This document shows positions 42,956-54,665 of a DNA stretch of 64,000 nt, piece by piece; within the stretch, counting starts at the first letter, position 1, and every line of letters starts with the position of its first letter. The DNA lies in contig JAAKBF010000403.1 of NCBI GenBank assembly GCA_012656075.1, positions 868,001-932,000 of the forward strand. Reading direction: 5' to 3'. The stretch comes from Phytophthora hibernalis (Eukaryota; Oomycota; Peronosporomycetes; Peronosporales; Peronosporaceae). The translations under genes and the position numbers were made by a program. The notes below the pieces were generated by a model. The model ran no database searches, was not told the DNA's origin, and saw nothing but the letters and a program-made list of their open reading frames with translations.

Positions 42956-45453
42956 ATGGGCCGCAATGGCGTCAAGGTGATCATCCGTACGCGGCCGACG
43001 GCGAGTTTTGCTACACATCAGTTGCAGATCGACCCTGATGACAGCACAATCACCGTCTACAGCGGTGCAGCGGCCCTTGCAGCGGCTTCGGGTGGCTACT
43101 CGCCGTCGAAAACGGACGGACCGTCGAACCGCAAGGACTGCTGGCAGTTCAAGTTCCACCAGGTGCTGCACAATGCAGGTCAAGACCGTGTCTACGAGGC
43201 AATTGCTCGAGATATTGTGCATGGTGCAGTGGTGGATGGCGTCAATGGCTCGATCCTGGCGTACGGCCAGACCGGTGCAGGCAAGAGCTTCACCATGATC
43301 GGAGACACACGCAACTACCAGCATCGAGGCATCGCTCCACGCTCTATTGCACAATTGTTTGAAGAGGTGGAGAGCCGTATTGAGCTGCAGTACACGGTCC
43401 GCGTATCGTACATGGAGATCTACAACGACCGCATCTACGATCTGCTGGAAGGACAGCAAGGTGGTGATCGTGGAGGTGGTAGTGGAGAACTTGTGGTCGT
43501 GGAGGACGCGCGAGGGACGTCTGTCCGTGGGCTCACACAGGTGGAAGTGCACAGTGAACAGGAGGCTCTGGATCAGCTTTTCAACGGCGAGTTACAGCGT
43601 ACAGTGGCCGAGCACCAGTTGAACAAACGCTCAAACCGTTCGCACTGCATATTGACTTTCCATATCGCTCAGAAGTCACGCGCCGGAGGCACGGAGCGCG
43701 TCACGCTCAGCAAGCTGCACCTTGTCGATCTAGCTGGGAGCGAACGACTCAAAAAGACCCTAGACGGAGAGCAAACGACCGTCAGTCCTACCAAACACTC
43801 GTCTTCCAGGGCTAACTCATCGTTATCTACGATCAAGAAGGAATCGATGTATATCAACCAGAGTCTCAGCTTTCTCGAGCAGTGTATCTTGGCACTAGGC
43901 TCAAAAGAACCGCGACATATCCCGTACCGCCAGACGAAACTCACAAATGTGCTCAAGGATTCGTTGGGAGGCAACTCGAACACGCTCATGTTCGCGTGTA
44001 TTTGGGGAGAAGGCCGTCACCTTGAGGAAACCATTTCGACACTGAAGTTAGCTCAACGCATGATGCGAGTGCAGAACGAGGTGTCCACCATCGTGGAAAC
44101 GGATCCAGCACTGTTGCTTCGCAAGTACGAACGACAGATTCGTGATCTAAAACATGAGCTGGTCATGCACGACGCACTTGTGGAGCGTACAGCCGTCGTC
44201 TACGATGAACATACACCAGAGCAAAAACACCAGCTACTGCAGATGGCACGCCGCTATATCGAAGCACCGACTCAAGAAATGGAGGACGAAGCATTACGAC
44301 TTACAAGCGTCCATGAAATTCGCGAACTCTTTCGTCAATTCAAGTTGCTGTTCAAGAGTTCTGCTCTTGACTCCATGGGCAGAGGAGCTTCGTTTGAAAT
44401 GAACGGGTCTAGTACTCACGGTCGACCGTCGAACTGGAACAATTCGGTACGATCGGGGTCTGCAGGGTCCTCAGCTTCGAGGACTCAAACTTCGTCTGGA
44501 TCACGTGATGATCTTCGCATGCACTCAACACACGGACATAATGGTGAAGAGTTCGTTGGTGAGGAAGAACCTGGTGCAGTTGGGTTTCCGTTAGGTTTGG
44601 TACCAGGTGCAGCAAGACCGTCAACGATGGACACTGGCAAGAAGAAGGATTTCAGAGGAGCAGGAGGAGCTGCAGGTGGAGGCCCTGGATCGAGTCCGAC
44701 GGCCAATGCGCAACGCAGTCCGACTGCTACGCGTTCACCTAGTGGTGCTGAGTTACCGGGTGTGTCTGACAACAACGAAGATGATCGTGACGATGACTAT
44801 AGCCCTACTGATGGAGGTGGAAATGGCGAGCTATTGCAAGATGCCGAGACTCGCGCGAAAAACGATGCATTTCAATTCTATCGATCCGCTGGGTCTGGAA
44901 GGAAGCTACATCAAAGTCTACAAGAGGAGAAGGACAAACTATTTGACGCTAAGCAGCGTGTCAAACAAGTTATGCGGCGTGTGAATGCTACGAAAGCTCA
45001 AATTGACGCTGTTCGTGCGCAGTTAGAGGACAAGCGGAACCAGCGAGGAAAAGCGGAAAGTGGTCGAAAAAGCAAGTGCAGCATGAACACGACGAAGTTG
45101 TGGATGAAGAAGAGTTCATTCTCATGACAGCGGAACGCGAAGCGAAACGTGACTATCGATCACTTTTCGGGGACCTCAAGGACGCTAAAGCAGAGTTAGA
45201 GTTTTCTCTTCGCTGTGTGGAGCTGCTTCGTCGACGACTTGTGCGCGAGTTTCAAGATTGGTACGACGAAGAGGGACATACTCAAGCTCTCAGTAAAACT
45301 TCAGGTGGTGGTGCTTTTGACGCGTCTGCAAGAGCTGCGTTCAGCAAGGATGACAAGTTGGATGATGGCGAGAAGTTCGACCAAATGGAGGTGGATCGCA
45401 TCAGAGCGCAGGACCCGGACTCGCTGGCATTTTTCACGCCCAGAAGAAAATGA
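42956..45453 (+). CDS. KIF9: Kinesin-9 family flagellar motor (KIF9-like)
   Basis: Kinesin-9 motors act in the axoneme of motile flagella. The start MGRNGVKVIIRTRPTAS is at 42956. The motor domain covers residues ~5-370: AYGQTGAGKSFT (P-loop, about 102-113), SNRSHCILTFHIAQ (switch I), LVDLAGSERLKK (switch II), YRQTKLTNVLKDSLGGN. The neck region VHDALVERTAVVYDEH-like and QLLQMARRYIEAP are typical of kinesin-9. A Gly/Ser/Pro-rich part follows (500-620), then a coiled coil. A one-base loss in an A-rich stretch between 45040 and 45075 separates the last part, VVDEEEFILMTAEREAKRDY, which matches the C-terminal KIF9 signature, and it ends FFTPRRK at 45453. The stop lies 170 bp from the convergent kinesin-2 stop. 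Confidence 0.9.
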
Positions 45454-45623
45454 GGCAGCAAGCAGGTGCAATCGTCCCTGCATCTCAGCGAAAAGCTAAA
45501 CGCTAATGGTACTTTAGGCCAACAACGAAGAATAGCTAGCTATGAACATTTTTCCTTTTGGTTGCAAACCTATTCCTTGATTTCGTTTTACGTGGGGAAC
45601 TACGGAACTACCTGTTTAATGGT

Positions 45624-48600
45624 CTAGACGAGAGCACCAAGAGCTTTGAACGATGGTCTACGCAGCGACGAATAGTGTTCGTTGGCCGAATCTGTCGGTA
45701 AAGCATCGTTCTCTGCTGCAGGAAGCTCGGACTTGTCTCGGCGTTCCTTCTTCTTCTTCGAGTGCTTCCCACTTTTCTTCTTGGATGCAGGTAACAACGC
45801 AGCATCACCAATCTCGACCCATTCGTCACCACCCAGACCAGCAGACCCACCTTCGTCTTCTTGCTGTCGTTCCTTTCTGCGGTGGTGACGGTGTCGACTT
45901 CCATCGCCTCTACTCGTTGACCGAGTTTTATCCGAAGTTGCTACAACTGGTGGGGAGAGTGATCAAGCTGGCCGAGTCCAGTCGGAGTTCCTCGAGAATT
46001 GGCACCAGAGCTACCACTTCGTCGGTTCTTCTCCTGACGCGAGTCTTGACGTGAACCTTGACGTGACTGCAATCTATCACGAGGTTGATACTCACCTGAC
46101 AATGGGGTAAGTAGATCGTCATCAGCCGGGAAGTAATGACTTGCACCCGGAGCCTCGTACGCGCTTGCGAGTTGAGGCTCGGATCCTCTTGCGGTTTACC
46201 CGAGTTTTTCTCCTTGTCCTTGTGCTTTCGTCGCTCCTTGCTGCCGTTCGAACTATTGTGAGGACTCATTCCTCTTGAAGCCAAGCTAGCTGTTTTAGAG
46301 TCGGGGCGACTTGTTTGTACTGAACTAGGTAGCCGAGCCGACGTTGATGGAGTATGTGACGTTGCCTGACCTTCATTATCGTGGTCATTTGGTTTCGTGG
46401 TGGGTATAATGGCACATCCTTGTCTGGGGATACTCTTTTTCCGTTTAGCACTCGATGATGATCCTGAAGACCGCACAGTAGAGTGACCAGCAGCACTAGC
46501 ACTTCCTTGTCGACCGTTCTCGTCCTCATCCAAAACCACCTCAGCACCACCAGATTCAATGCCAACGTTAGCTCCGCCACCTCCAAGTGGCAGCGTCGGC
46601 AGCTTGATTGTGTGAAAGTCACTTCGAGGCTTCAGCTTTGGTAGATTCCATTCCTCCCGTTCTTCACTCCATACTGCTCGCTCCCACACCTTCACCAACT
46701 CGTTTTGAGGCAGAAAGAGTTCTACAAGCTGTTCCAACAATTTGGTCTCTTTTGTTTGCTCTCGGATGGTGTCGAGCATGTTTTCACGCTCGCGTTCAAA
46801 CTCAATATTGAGGTCGGCGATTTCTTGTCGAGTGGCCTCGAGCTTTGCTCGGTACTTAATCTCCTTTTTGCGTGCTGCAGCCAAACTCGCTTGAGCAGCT
46901 TCTTGCGCTGTCTTCAACTCTTCCTCAACGTGTTGCTTCTCCAGCTCAAGTGTACGACGCATGGCCTCATTCTTGGCTTGCTTTTTGGCTTTCTCGCGCA
47001 ACTTGATCTGTGCTCGTCGATATTCCACCTGCTGCTTTAGCAATGCAATCTCCGAGTCTGCATCGCCACCGACAGCTCCGCGCGTCGAAGATGAACTAGA
47101 CGTACCACCAAGAATATGACTTTCGATCTTCTTGAGCTTGGCATGTAGCATATCTTTCTCTCGGAGGTAGGTCTCCATAGCCACTTGTGTTTGCTCAAGT
47201 TCTTGGCCGATTCGATCACGTTGGTTGAGAATTGTTTGATTCAATTCTCGTAGTTCGTTTTGCTCCTTCACATGATAGTCTGGAATCACCTCCTTCACCA
47301 CTACTTGCAGCTGCTTGGCACTTTCGCGTTTGGAAGCCTCTTTCATCATGGCTTCAGCTTTGGCCATCATCGCTTTAGCTTGAGCGTCAATCTGTGCAGC
47401 CTCACTGATTGCTTTCTTGATTGCGACATCCTCTTCTTTGGAAAGTGAAGCTCCGCTAGTTGCAGCGTCACCTATGGCAGAAGGTGCCGTGCCGTTATTA
47501 TTTGCAGGGCCTGGACTTGCTTGCTGCTCTTGTTTGCCAAAAGACCCGAGAGAGGAGGTAGGTTTCCTAGAATACCAGAGCTTTTTCGCTTTTGAACTGC
47601 AGCCTCACCACCACCCGAGTCACTTGTTGAGTTTGTTTGATGTCCTTGATGCTGCGCCTGTAGTTCCTTCGCCTCCTCCATCATCCGCTTTGCGCGCTCG
47701 ATCATTTCAGCAGCTTCCTGCTGGTACTTGGCAAATTCTTCTCTCTCCTTTGCCAAATCATTGCTAATATTCGTTCGTGATCCGCTACCGCTACCCGATC
47801 GTGGCGAGATTGGTCTAGCGGGGGTACCCATACCGCTTGAAGTACCTAACGCAGAACCTCGTGACTGCGACTGTGACTCGAGCATCTTTCGCAGACGCTC
47901 GATTTCTTCCTTGTACTCGCGTAACTTGGCATCTTTAGGGTCTTCGTTCACGATGGGCTTATTCTTAATATTTTTCGCGCGATTTGCGTAGCGCAGGGTG
48001 GACAGTGTTTCATCGTAGTTGTAGTCCGCAGGACTTACAGCAGCTACCATGAGCGTTTTGGTGTTGCCACCCAGCGAATCCTGTAGTAATCGCGTAAGCT
48101 TCGAGTCTCGGTAGGGAATGTGCTTGCCTTTACCATCGACAAGCGCTGAAATGACGTTGCCCAATGCCGAAAGACTCAAATTAATCTTGCAACCTTCCTG
48201 TCAGATGCGAACACCAATAAAATGAGAACCATCGAGTAGCTATTTTTCTGATTGTCGAGTACCTTAAGGCGATTGCCGGTTGCGCCAGTCTTGCTTTGAC
48301 GCTCGCTACCTGCTAAATCTACCAGGTTCAACTGCATGGGAAACAGTCCAGACCCTCACTTAGAAAAATTGCCCCACAAATCTCGTTGCAGCCTTACCTT
48401 TCCAGCTTTGAAGTGATCCTGACCGCCAATTGTCTCGCTCGTTTCCACCACAACAGTGAAGATGGAGTGCGACCGTGATGAACCTTCGTTCTGATCAACA
48501 AATTGAACGCCGATAAGAACACCAGATCAATAAGTATGCTTTACTACGTTACCACTTACCATCAAGGTAGCACCGACAGTTCGGTTCTTGAATCCGCGAT

Positions 48601-49209
48601 TCATAACATTATTCATGGAATCCACGTCCCTCACAACAATCTCCGTCAAATCCTTCACGTACACGGTTCCATCTGCAGACTCCTTCAAGTCCAGTTTCTT
48701 TTTCGCGTCATCAGTAAGCAGATCACGAATGTCCTCGTTGTAAATTTCAGGTACGATGCCCGGACCATGTATTCTCTTGTCGTGTCAGCATTAATTGTAT
48801 CGAAAATGTGATCGAAAGAGAGCGGAATGACTCCGCGTAGCTCTGGAGGGGATTCTTTTCCCTGCATCGTATGGGTTTTACCACATCCAGTCTGTCCGTA
48901 GGCGAAAATGGTGCCGTTATAGCCGTCAAAAATCGATTCCACGAGTGGGTACCCGGACTCGTCGTAGAACTGTCGTTGTGAAGTGTTTTCGTCATACACT
49001 GAATCGAATGTGAAGGACTTGATCTGGTTGTTGTCAGGGCATTTGAGCGAAATCAACGCTGCTGCCGAGTCCAGCGTCACGATCGACTTTCGACCTTCAA
49101 CGAGTTCTTTGCCGAAAAGCGGTCGACATCGCACCACCACTTTCACTGTCTCCTTGTCCTTCCCACTGCCGGTACCTGACGCTACTGCTGGTGACTCGGA
49201 TGCATCCAT
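45624..49209 (-). CDS. Kinesin-2 family intraflagellar transport motor (KIF3/FLA10-like)
   Basis: Heteromeric kinesin-2 drives anterograde intraflagellar transport. Exons 49209-48560, 48490-48398, 48331-48263 and 48185-45624, with GT-AG borders. Motor motifs: VKVVVRCRPLFGKE, FAYGQTGCGKTHTMQG, NEGSSRSHSIFTVVVE, LNLVDLAGSERQSKTGA, SKLTRLLQDSLGGNTKT, and TLRYANRAKNIKNKP with NEDPKDAKLREYKEEI, the kinesin-2 neck. The stalk has long coiled coils (47400-46600), and DYHVKEQNELRELNQTIL. The tail is Ser- and Lys-rich. Single-base losses break it near 48748 (YLEIYNEDIRDLL), near 47520, near 46165 and in the G run 45952-45955. With these repaired the protein ends FKALGALV at 45624. Subunit type (A or B) not decided. 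Confidence 0.88.
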
Positions 49210-49524
49210 GTGACTCGGTCAGTTGCACAACGAAGAGACTGCAAAAATAGTGTCCGTGTCGAAAACCTACAGCGATGGAATGACATCTATCTGCAGTTCA
49301 TTTTTAGCAAACGCATTCCTGAACATTTGCGTCAGATAGCGTAATTGAAATGATAGAGTTAGCTTACAATTAGCCTTGGTCCATTTGATAGTTGCCTGCT
49401 AAATCAACAAAATCAACAAAATCAACACTGTAACAACACTTGTTTCCTCTTTAGCACCGTTGCTATCAACTGATGTGTATAGAGGGCTCGGTGTCACCAT
49501 ACACTACGAATCTGATCTGCTTCC

Positions 49525-52500
49525 TTACCAAATGACGCACTTCTTCTCGGGGTTCATAGGCGTCCCGATGGGGCACGAAAAGGCTTCAGCAAACTTTTCG
49601 TAGTTCATCAATGGGCCGTTCACGCGCCATTTTCCGGGTGAGTGAGGATCAATCATACGCAGCAGCTCGGCATAACCAGGAGTGCGCTTTTCACACCAAT
49701 TTTGGGCAAACGCCGTGAAGAACAATCGATCGTCTGCCACGGGGTCGTCAGTCTGCACGATAGCACGCGCCAGCCTCTCAACCATACTATGGATCCCGGC
49801 GTCGCCACCAGAAAACGGGTACGCGCTTTCTGAGTCTGAGAGAGCCAACTTGTGGTGCTTTGATCCGCAACCACTTTCATCCTTGCCACACCCGTGGTGA
49901 CGAATGTGTTTCTTGTGCTCCTCTTTCTCGCATTCATCGCATTCCTCCTCATGACGACGGTGTTTTCCATGATGCCCAGATTCGCGGTACTCATCATACT
50001 CCTCATCCGATCGATGATGATGCTTGCCCTTTTCATGATGATCGTCGTCTTCCTCTTCCTTCCTGCGCTCTTTGCGCTCTTCCCGACGTTCTGCCTTACT
50101 CTCCTCTTCTTCTTTTTGTGCTCTTTGCGCTCTTCTTGGCGTTCTTCCTTACGCTCCTCCTTATGCCCTTCCTTTTCCTTTTTGCGTTCTTTGCGTTCTT
50201 CACGACGTTCTTTCTTGCTTTCGTGTTCATGACGGCCGCCCTCTTCCGTTTCACGTTCTTTGCGCTCCTCCCGACGTTCTTCCTTGCGTTCGTGTTTGCT
50301 GTGTTTGTGTCGACCGTTCTCTTCTTCGTCAGAGTGGCCATACTTCCCATGACGATCATGACCCTCCTCGTTATCTCCGTGGTGGCCACTCTCCTCCTTA
50401 TTTTCTTCTTCACGTCGGTGTCGCTCACGTGTAATTTTCTCCCCATGGTGCTCGTGGCTATAGAGGTGGTGATTTTCGCCAGACTCTTCTAGGTCGTCGT
50501 CATTGTCATGAGCGTGTTCGTCTTTTTCACGGTCAGATTTATCTTTGTGGTGTTTCTTGTCACCATCACCTTTGTTTTCATACTCATCGTCATGACGGCG
50601 GTGCTTTTCATCCTCTTCCTTGTCGTGCTTGTTAGGTTGTTTGGACGATTTATCTCCTTCATCCTCACCGGCGGGCTTTCCGCCGCCATGTGGCTTCTTT
50701 TCATCCTTCTCACTGTGTTTTTCAGAGGAACGCTTATGGTTCTCTTCATCCTTCGGTTTCGACTTGTCAGACTTTTTGTCTTTGTCAGATTCACCCTTGT
50801 GGTGCTTCGCTTTTCCAGAGGGTTCTTTTTCCTCAGGTTCTTTCTCTTCTTGTGTTTGTGCTTCTCGGGTGAGGCTTCAGTAGCTACCGGGCTAGGAGTA
50901 CCCTCACCAGGCTTGGTCTCCACTGACGGACTACTTGTGGGCGGCTCAGGTACCGACACAGGAACAGGAATGACGGCTGGCGATGTTGGTTCTTCCGGCA
51001 ACGGTTCCGATGGCACTGGTGTTTGTTGCTCTGGTGCAGGTGGTGGGGTGGCGTTGCCACTGGAATCTCCGTAGGAGGATCCGCTTCCGTTGGTGCAGGT
51101 GTTTGCTCTTCCGGTGACGGTCGGATATCAATTGGTTGGGGTTCTGGGACGACTGGGGTGGCGATAGAGTAGTGATAGGGATCTCCCCGTTCGGCCCGGA
51201 TTGAGCTGACTCAGGTTTTTCAGCTTCAGGAACAGGAAGGACAGGGGAGGCAACGTTACTACCGGAATTTGTTCACTCGGTGGAGAGGGTGTCTCAGGTA
51301 GTATCTCGGTAGGCGGCACAACTGGTGGGGGTGCAAACGTACTCTTCCAGAGTTGATATGCCTCGTATGCAAGGTGGATGCCACCATTATCCGCAATATT
51401 TTCACCAAGCGTCAGGTTTCCGTTCACTGTACCAAGCACGTAACCGTCCTCAATAGAGACGACAGGGAAAGTTGAGTACTGCGCAGACAAGCACTGCGTT
51501 TTCTCTGCAAACTCGGCAGAAACTGACGGAGTCCACCAGGAGCGGAGCGCACCATTTCCGTCGTAGTTGCGTCCTTGGTCATCGAATCCGTGAGAAAGCT
51601 CATGACCCATCACCATTCCAATGCGAGCAAAGTTTGCAGCGGCTGGGAAGTGTTCGGCGCTGTAAAACGGCGGCTGCAAAATTGCTGCAGGGAAGACCAT
51701 CTTGTTCGCGCTTGGGTCGTAGTAAGCGTTAACTGTCGACGGGAACATATCCCAAGCCTGCTCATCCACTGGCTCATTAATGGCTTGGATCGTTCCTGCA
51801 GCGCTCAGTTGCATCAAGCTTTTGACGTTGTTGAAGAACGCATCAGCCTGTAGCAGAAACGGTAACGGGGTACGACGTCCGGACCGCCAATGTAATTCTT
51901 GACCTTGTCGAGTTTGGCCACAGCAGCCTCGTATGTGACTTTGTCCAACCACGCCTCCGTCGTCAACAAAGCTTTGAGCGATTCTTCAATCTCCGCCACC
52001 AGCGCCTGGACCGCCGCTTTTGCGTCAGGACCAAACACATCTTTCATGTAGTATTCTCCCAATTCATCTCCAAGGAACGACGTCGTCAAGCGCACGCAAA
52101 ACTGGTCGCGAGGTAGAAGAGCGCCCGCGCCTTGAATCGTGCCGTGGAATTCATGACTCGCTCGGCGGAAATATTCTCCAAGAATGGCTCCAAACGAGTC
52201 GATCAAGTGGAAACTCAAGTAATTCTTCAGCTGTGGCAGCAATGATTCATCACTCAGCAACTCGTTCTGAGCCTCGAAGAACTTCGGCGTAGCGACAATG
52301 GCATGCAGCATCGGGAACGGTTCCTGCGTGTAAATCCCATTGAGATACGCCATCAGAAACGGGTATCTCGCCGCAATCTCAGCAAAGGGAACGCCTTGTT
52401 AGTGGCCCACGGGTCACGCAGGGCTGCGTTCGGTAGAGAAATCTTGGCAAAATCCGTCTCCGTCTGCAGCACCGCCTGAGCGAACTCACTCACATTGTGT

Positions 52501-53249
52501 CTGTCCAGACCCTCCACTGCGAACAACTTGGTCACGTAGTCCACAAAGAGCTCCGCGTAAGCGTCCACCTTGCTCTCTTCCAGGTAGTACTCTCTGGACG
52601 GCAGCGTGAGTCCACCTTGACTCAACTGGAGGACGTTAGTGCTCGGATCCTGTGGGTCTGCACCCACGAACAAGCTAAAGAACGAACTGATTCCCAGAGA
52701 TTGGTCCATCTCACCAGCGTACTCCATCAGTTCAAGTGTAGAATTGGCCAGGTGGACGTTTTCCAGCAGCTGGGCGACGAATGCAACTGCTTCAGTGTCC
52801 ACCTCTTGGTCAATGAGACATGACTGATACAGCTGGTGAATCTGCGGCGGCTCTTGGGCGAAGATCCTTTGAATAGTGTCCTTGTTGGCCTCCGAGACGA
52901 CGTAGAAGGACGCGTCGATACTTGGACGGTCCGATGGGATTTCATGATTGCGCAGCCACCCGCCGCACGCGTACTGGTAGAAATCCACACAAGGGTCCAC
53001 CGAAGGGTCCTTGGACGTCTCCATGGACGAGAGAAAGGCCGCGTCCGCTGCTTCACCCGCGTTTAAAGTGATTGAACCGTCTAGAGAAGGACCCATTGGG
53101 CTCTGCTGCTGTAGGAAGAGGCTCAAGACGCCCAGACTCAGTGCACCAAGCAGCACAAACTGCCACACACTGCGACGACCACGCAAAGGGCTGAGGACGT
53201 CCGCATCGCTCACCAGCAGCGGCGTGAACTCGTTAATAGCACGGGCCAT
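49525..53249 (-). CDS. M13 metallopeptidase (neprilysin/ECE family) with a large charged insert
   Basis: Type II membrane zinc endopeptidase. The start MARAINEFTPLLVSDAD is at 53249; a TM anchor lies at about residues 28-47. N-terminal M13 motifs: DPCVDFYQYACGGWLRNHEI. Catalytic motifs: MVMGHELSHGFDDQGRNYDG (HExxH at 51604-51590) and GENIADNGGIHLAYEAY (Glu at about 51403). The C-terminal part RLFFTAFAQNWCEK, HSPGKWRVNGP (His and Arg of the active site) and CVIW ends at 49525. Between ENIAD and this part lies a ~490-residue insert: Pro/Thr-rich first, then Lys/Glu/Asp/His-rich with HH and Cys pairs. One-base losses at 52384-52386 and 51867-51870 (homopolymers) and one or more in the Pro-rich part break the frame; all blocks are otherwise collinear. 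Confidence 0.85.
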
Positions 53250-54665
53250 TCTACTGCTCGAAGATCGTCACACTGATTTATGACAAGATATTTATCGAAA
53301 TGAGTGTAGCATTTCGGTGATCGAGTGGATACATGTAGCCACACCTCGAGATTAAAATTTTTAATCGAATGCTTACGAACCATTTTGTTTTAAAGTTGAC
53401 CCTTCGAAAATCTAAAATATTAACGTACCTTTCACTCGTACCAAAACGAATAACACTCCTATCCGAGTGGTTCATACAAGGGCTTTCAAATAATATACGA
53501 ATCAAAAAAATTGAGGCAATATTGCCTTCATACCAGTCCAAAATGTACCCCCACTTTGAGGGCCTGAAAAGGAGATACTTTTTTCAGATGGCCCTCGTGC
53601 AACGGGTATTTCATAATTCAATGCAATCAAGGGCTCAATAGATACACAAGACACGTCTTTCCAATGGTGTGCTTAAATCGCGATTCGTACTTAGGTTCGT
53701 AAGCAGCTCAAATACCGTACCGGTATCACTTCCCAGCGACGGTACTAACAGTAAGTACATCGGCTCCAGTTTGTCGGCCATAGTATCCAACAAGAACGCG
53801 TTAGTACACTCAAGTATGAGTCGGCTGCTATATTCCAAAGTATTACTGGTGTTGTGACTGGAGATTATTTTTCTCGGTGCGTCATTGTTTGTGGTGTTGG
53901 TCGGTTGTGGACCCACTGCTATGTGGACGATCGTTGAAGTGTTTACGGCATGTACATGTACTGGAGTTGACCTGAAATGGGTGGCAAACCTTGGATATAC
54001 AGCACTATAGCAGGTCGTCGGAGATGGCTCGTTGTCTCGCTGAAGCCAACAACCACGTGAACTTCACGGTCTCAAAGAGCAAGCGATTTGCTTTTTCTTG
54101 TGTGGCTTTTTACGATTACAGTTTTTCAATCTATTTGTCACCCGATTACTCGAAAAAGGATCGCGAATGGTGGCCACCGGATAAGCAAACTTTTACAGTA
54201 TATACGAAATGTAGTACCATGGTATCGTGGTCAGCGGGGACTGGTCTAACCTCGGATCTACAGGAGGGAATTTTGAAAATGGTCGTCAACTCGACTGTGT
54301 AACCCAATGTTGCGTCCCGCCTGCAAACCGACGGCGGTGCAGTACATGTAGGTTACATGTAGGTATAAGTTATACCGTATAACGATGCATTATATTGGCG
54401 GGAAGGGTGGTCTTTCTGAAATCCGAGTTTTGTGCAGCACAACGACCACATCATTGGGATCAATCTATTTGGCGCTCGCTCGCGATACAGGAAACATCCT
54501 TCGCCGTAGATGTGAATACATCTCGCCTCCGTTAAAAATCTTATCGTTGGTCGCTGTGGACCGACGCCGGACGAATTCTCGAAAACTGGTGGACATGCTC
54601 TCCCAGGTCTTTACTGCTCTCATTTTTCATTACTTCAGTTCGTTCCTACCTGCAACGTCGAGCAA
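53250..54665. other. Intergenic/accessory segment without recognised gene
   Basis: AT-richer than the gene block. 53250-53300 is the 5' flank of the M13 gene. A 90-codon frame at 53369-53641 and a 103-codon frame at 53991-54302 (with a polar, Trp/Tyr-containing middle) show no family resemblance; the second has a plausible coding look but no signal peptide. TACATGTA repeats are scattered here (53951, 54345, 54355). A 94-codon frame at 54385-54669 ends in the start region of the next gene and is probably its leader. Confidence 0.35.

Noticed and set aside
49860..51074. Plus-strand frames coding very hydrophobic, membrane-like proteins
   Set aside because: They are the antisense of Lys/Glu/Asp/His codons of the M13 insert, which reads collinearly with the peptidase.
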